Below the pieces are notes generated by a model that ran no database searches, had not been told where the DNA came from, and worked only from the letters and a program-made list of their open reading frames with translations. Positions 63,152 through 64,000 of a DNA stretch of 64,000 nt are shown piece by piece (within the stretch, counting starts at the first letter, position 1; each line of letters opens with the position of its first letter). This DNA comes from an uncultured Sphingomonadaceae bacterium (lineage in GTDB: Bacteria > Pseudomonadota > Alphaproteobacteria > Sphingomonadales > Sphingomonadaceae), in assembly GCA_947497455.1 (NCBI GenBank), contig CANMGU010000001.1, forward strand, positions 1,364,001-1,428,000. Reading direction: 5' to 3'. The position numbers and the translations under genes are program-made.

Positions 63152-64000
63152 ATGACAAAAACAACCTTACTGCTCACTGGCGCTACCGCGCTGCTTTTCT
63201 CCAATGCTGTGCTGGCGGAATCTCACGATCCGGCGGCTATTCAGGCTAAGGCGTTGGAGGACAATCTGGCTTATGAAATTACCGAAGGATTGACGACCGA
63301 AGTTGGTCCTCGTCAAGCGGGGACCGAAGCGGAAGCGCGAGCACGCGACTGGTCGGTGAAAAAATTGAAGGCGCTCGGATTCCAGAATGTCCGCAATGAA
63401 CCATTCATGATGCCCACATGGGTTCGCGGTGATGAAACCGCGGAAGTGACTGGCCCCTATCCTCAGAAAATGCACATCACGGCTCTCGGCAACAGCGCAA
63501 GTACCGGGGATACCGGAATTGAAGCAGAAATAGCCTATTTCGATTCGCTTGCCGCAATGCAGGCAGTCCCGGATGGCAGTCTTGCCGGTAAGATCGCTTT
63601 CGTCACTCATGACATGCATCGTACGCAAGATGGTTCTGGCTATGGCACTTATGGACCGGTGCGCTGGAATGGGCCAACTGTCGCTTCCAAAAAGGGCGCC
63701 ATAGCCTACGTGATCAAGTCTATCGGTACTGACTATCATCGCAATCCGCACACCGGAAACATGAATTTTGCGGAAGGCGTTAAACCGATTCCGGCAGGCG
63801 CTTTGTCGCTACCTGATGCTGATAATCTGGAGCGGATGGTTAAATTGGGCAAACCTGTAACCATGAAATTGGTGATGACCCCGAAAAATATCGGGCAGCA
63901 GGAATCGGGCAATGTTATCGCGGAAGTGACCGGACGTGATCCTTCCAAAGGTATGATCCTGGTCGCCTGTCATCTAGATAGCTGGGATTTGGCAACCGGT
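63152..64000 (+). CDS. M28-family peptidase, cut by the window edge
   Basis: The first 283 codons of an exported metallopeptidase. A signal peptide ends AVLA-ES near residue 22. A PA-like insert follows (about 110-215, including IAYVIKSIGTDYHRNP). The visible end has ILVACHLDSWDLATG, the first zinc-ligand motif HxDSWD of M28 (carboxypeptidase Q-like) enzymes. The rest of the catalytic domain lies beyond 64000. It would act in the periplasm or outside on peptides. Divergent from ettA across 114 bases. Confidence 0.9.
   Translation, partial: MTKTTLLLTGATALLFSNAVLAESHDPAAIQAKALEDNLAYEITEGLTTEVGPRQAGTEAEARARDWSVKKLKALGFQNVRNEPFMMPTWVRGDETAEVTGPYPQKMHITALGNSASTGDTGIEAEIAYFDSLAAMQAVPDGSLAGKIAFVTHDMHRTQDGSGYGTYGPVRWNGPTVASKKGAIAYVIKSIGTDYHRNPHTGNMNFAEGVKPIPAGALSLPDADNLERMVKLGKPVTMKLVMTPKNIGQQESGNVIAEVTGRDPSKGMILVACHLDSWDLATG

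Noticed and set aside
1..64000. CRISPR arrays, insertion sequences, prophage genes or integrases
   Set aside because: No regularly spaced repeats, transposase motifs or phage-like genes were seen on either strand.

Overview
The window looks like chromosome from a sphingomonad-type alphaproteobacterium (order Sphingomonadales). The evidence is two proteins ending in the PEPxxWA form of the PEP-CTERM sorting signal, an exosortase with EpsI and a small accessory protein, the alphaproteobacterial order dusB-ntrB-ntrC-ntrY-ntrX-hfq-hflX, a fused IspDF enzyme and an Hfq with two Sm domains. No insertion sequence, phage gene, integrase or CRISPR array is visible. The genus cannot be fixed from the sequence alone.

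Bases 1-30,000 hold an exopolysaccharide (EPS) and exosortase locus. On the left are two glycosyltransferases and a methyltransferase-like gene, then a minus-strand export block: outer-membrane export protein, beta-barrel protein, Wzz/GumC-like chain-length protein and tyrosine autokinase. A TPR lipoprotein and a GT26 transferase run the other way. Next come a GT2 transferase, a DUF1996 protein, UDP-glucuronate decarboxylase, a GT4 transferase, an O-antigen polymerase/ligase-like protein and an EpsD-like PPIase. The exosortase (probably XrtV), EpsI and a small accessory protein follow, then two PEPxxWA-CTERM proteins, a SleB-type hydrolase, a retropepsin-like protease, the priming sugar transferase and two divergent acyltransferase-3 proteins. 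One of those two is fused to an adenylation domain and a carrier domain. Together these would prime, assemble, modify and export an EPS, and sort proteins through the same envelope.

Bases 30,000-45,700 are mostly housekeeping. They include a small lipoprotein, tRNA-Ser(UGA), the peptidoglycan enzymes MltB-like, RlpA-like and DacC-like, then tmk, holB, metG, tatD and a metallo-hydrolase in a tight run, and a second retropepsin-like protease. After these come a TonB-dependent receptor, a serine hydrolase, mazG and hflX.

Bases 45,700-57,300 carry the nitrogen-regulation run on the minus strand (dusB, ntrB, ntrC, ntrY, ntrX, tandem-domain hfq, hflX). ispDF, a periplasmic protein of unknown function and a PncC/CinA-type amidohydrolase are divergent from it, and ratA-like and lipA close the region.

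Bases 57,300-64,000 hold a bicarbonate-uptake operon (SbtA transporter, PII-like SbtB, beta carbonic anhydrase, FMN-binding protein). A NYN-LOTUS RNA-associated protein, a membrane protein, the ABC-F factor EttA and the start of an M28 peptidase cut by the window edge complete the window.

All functional calls are by motif and family recognition. No database search or computation was run.
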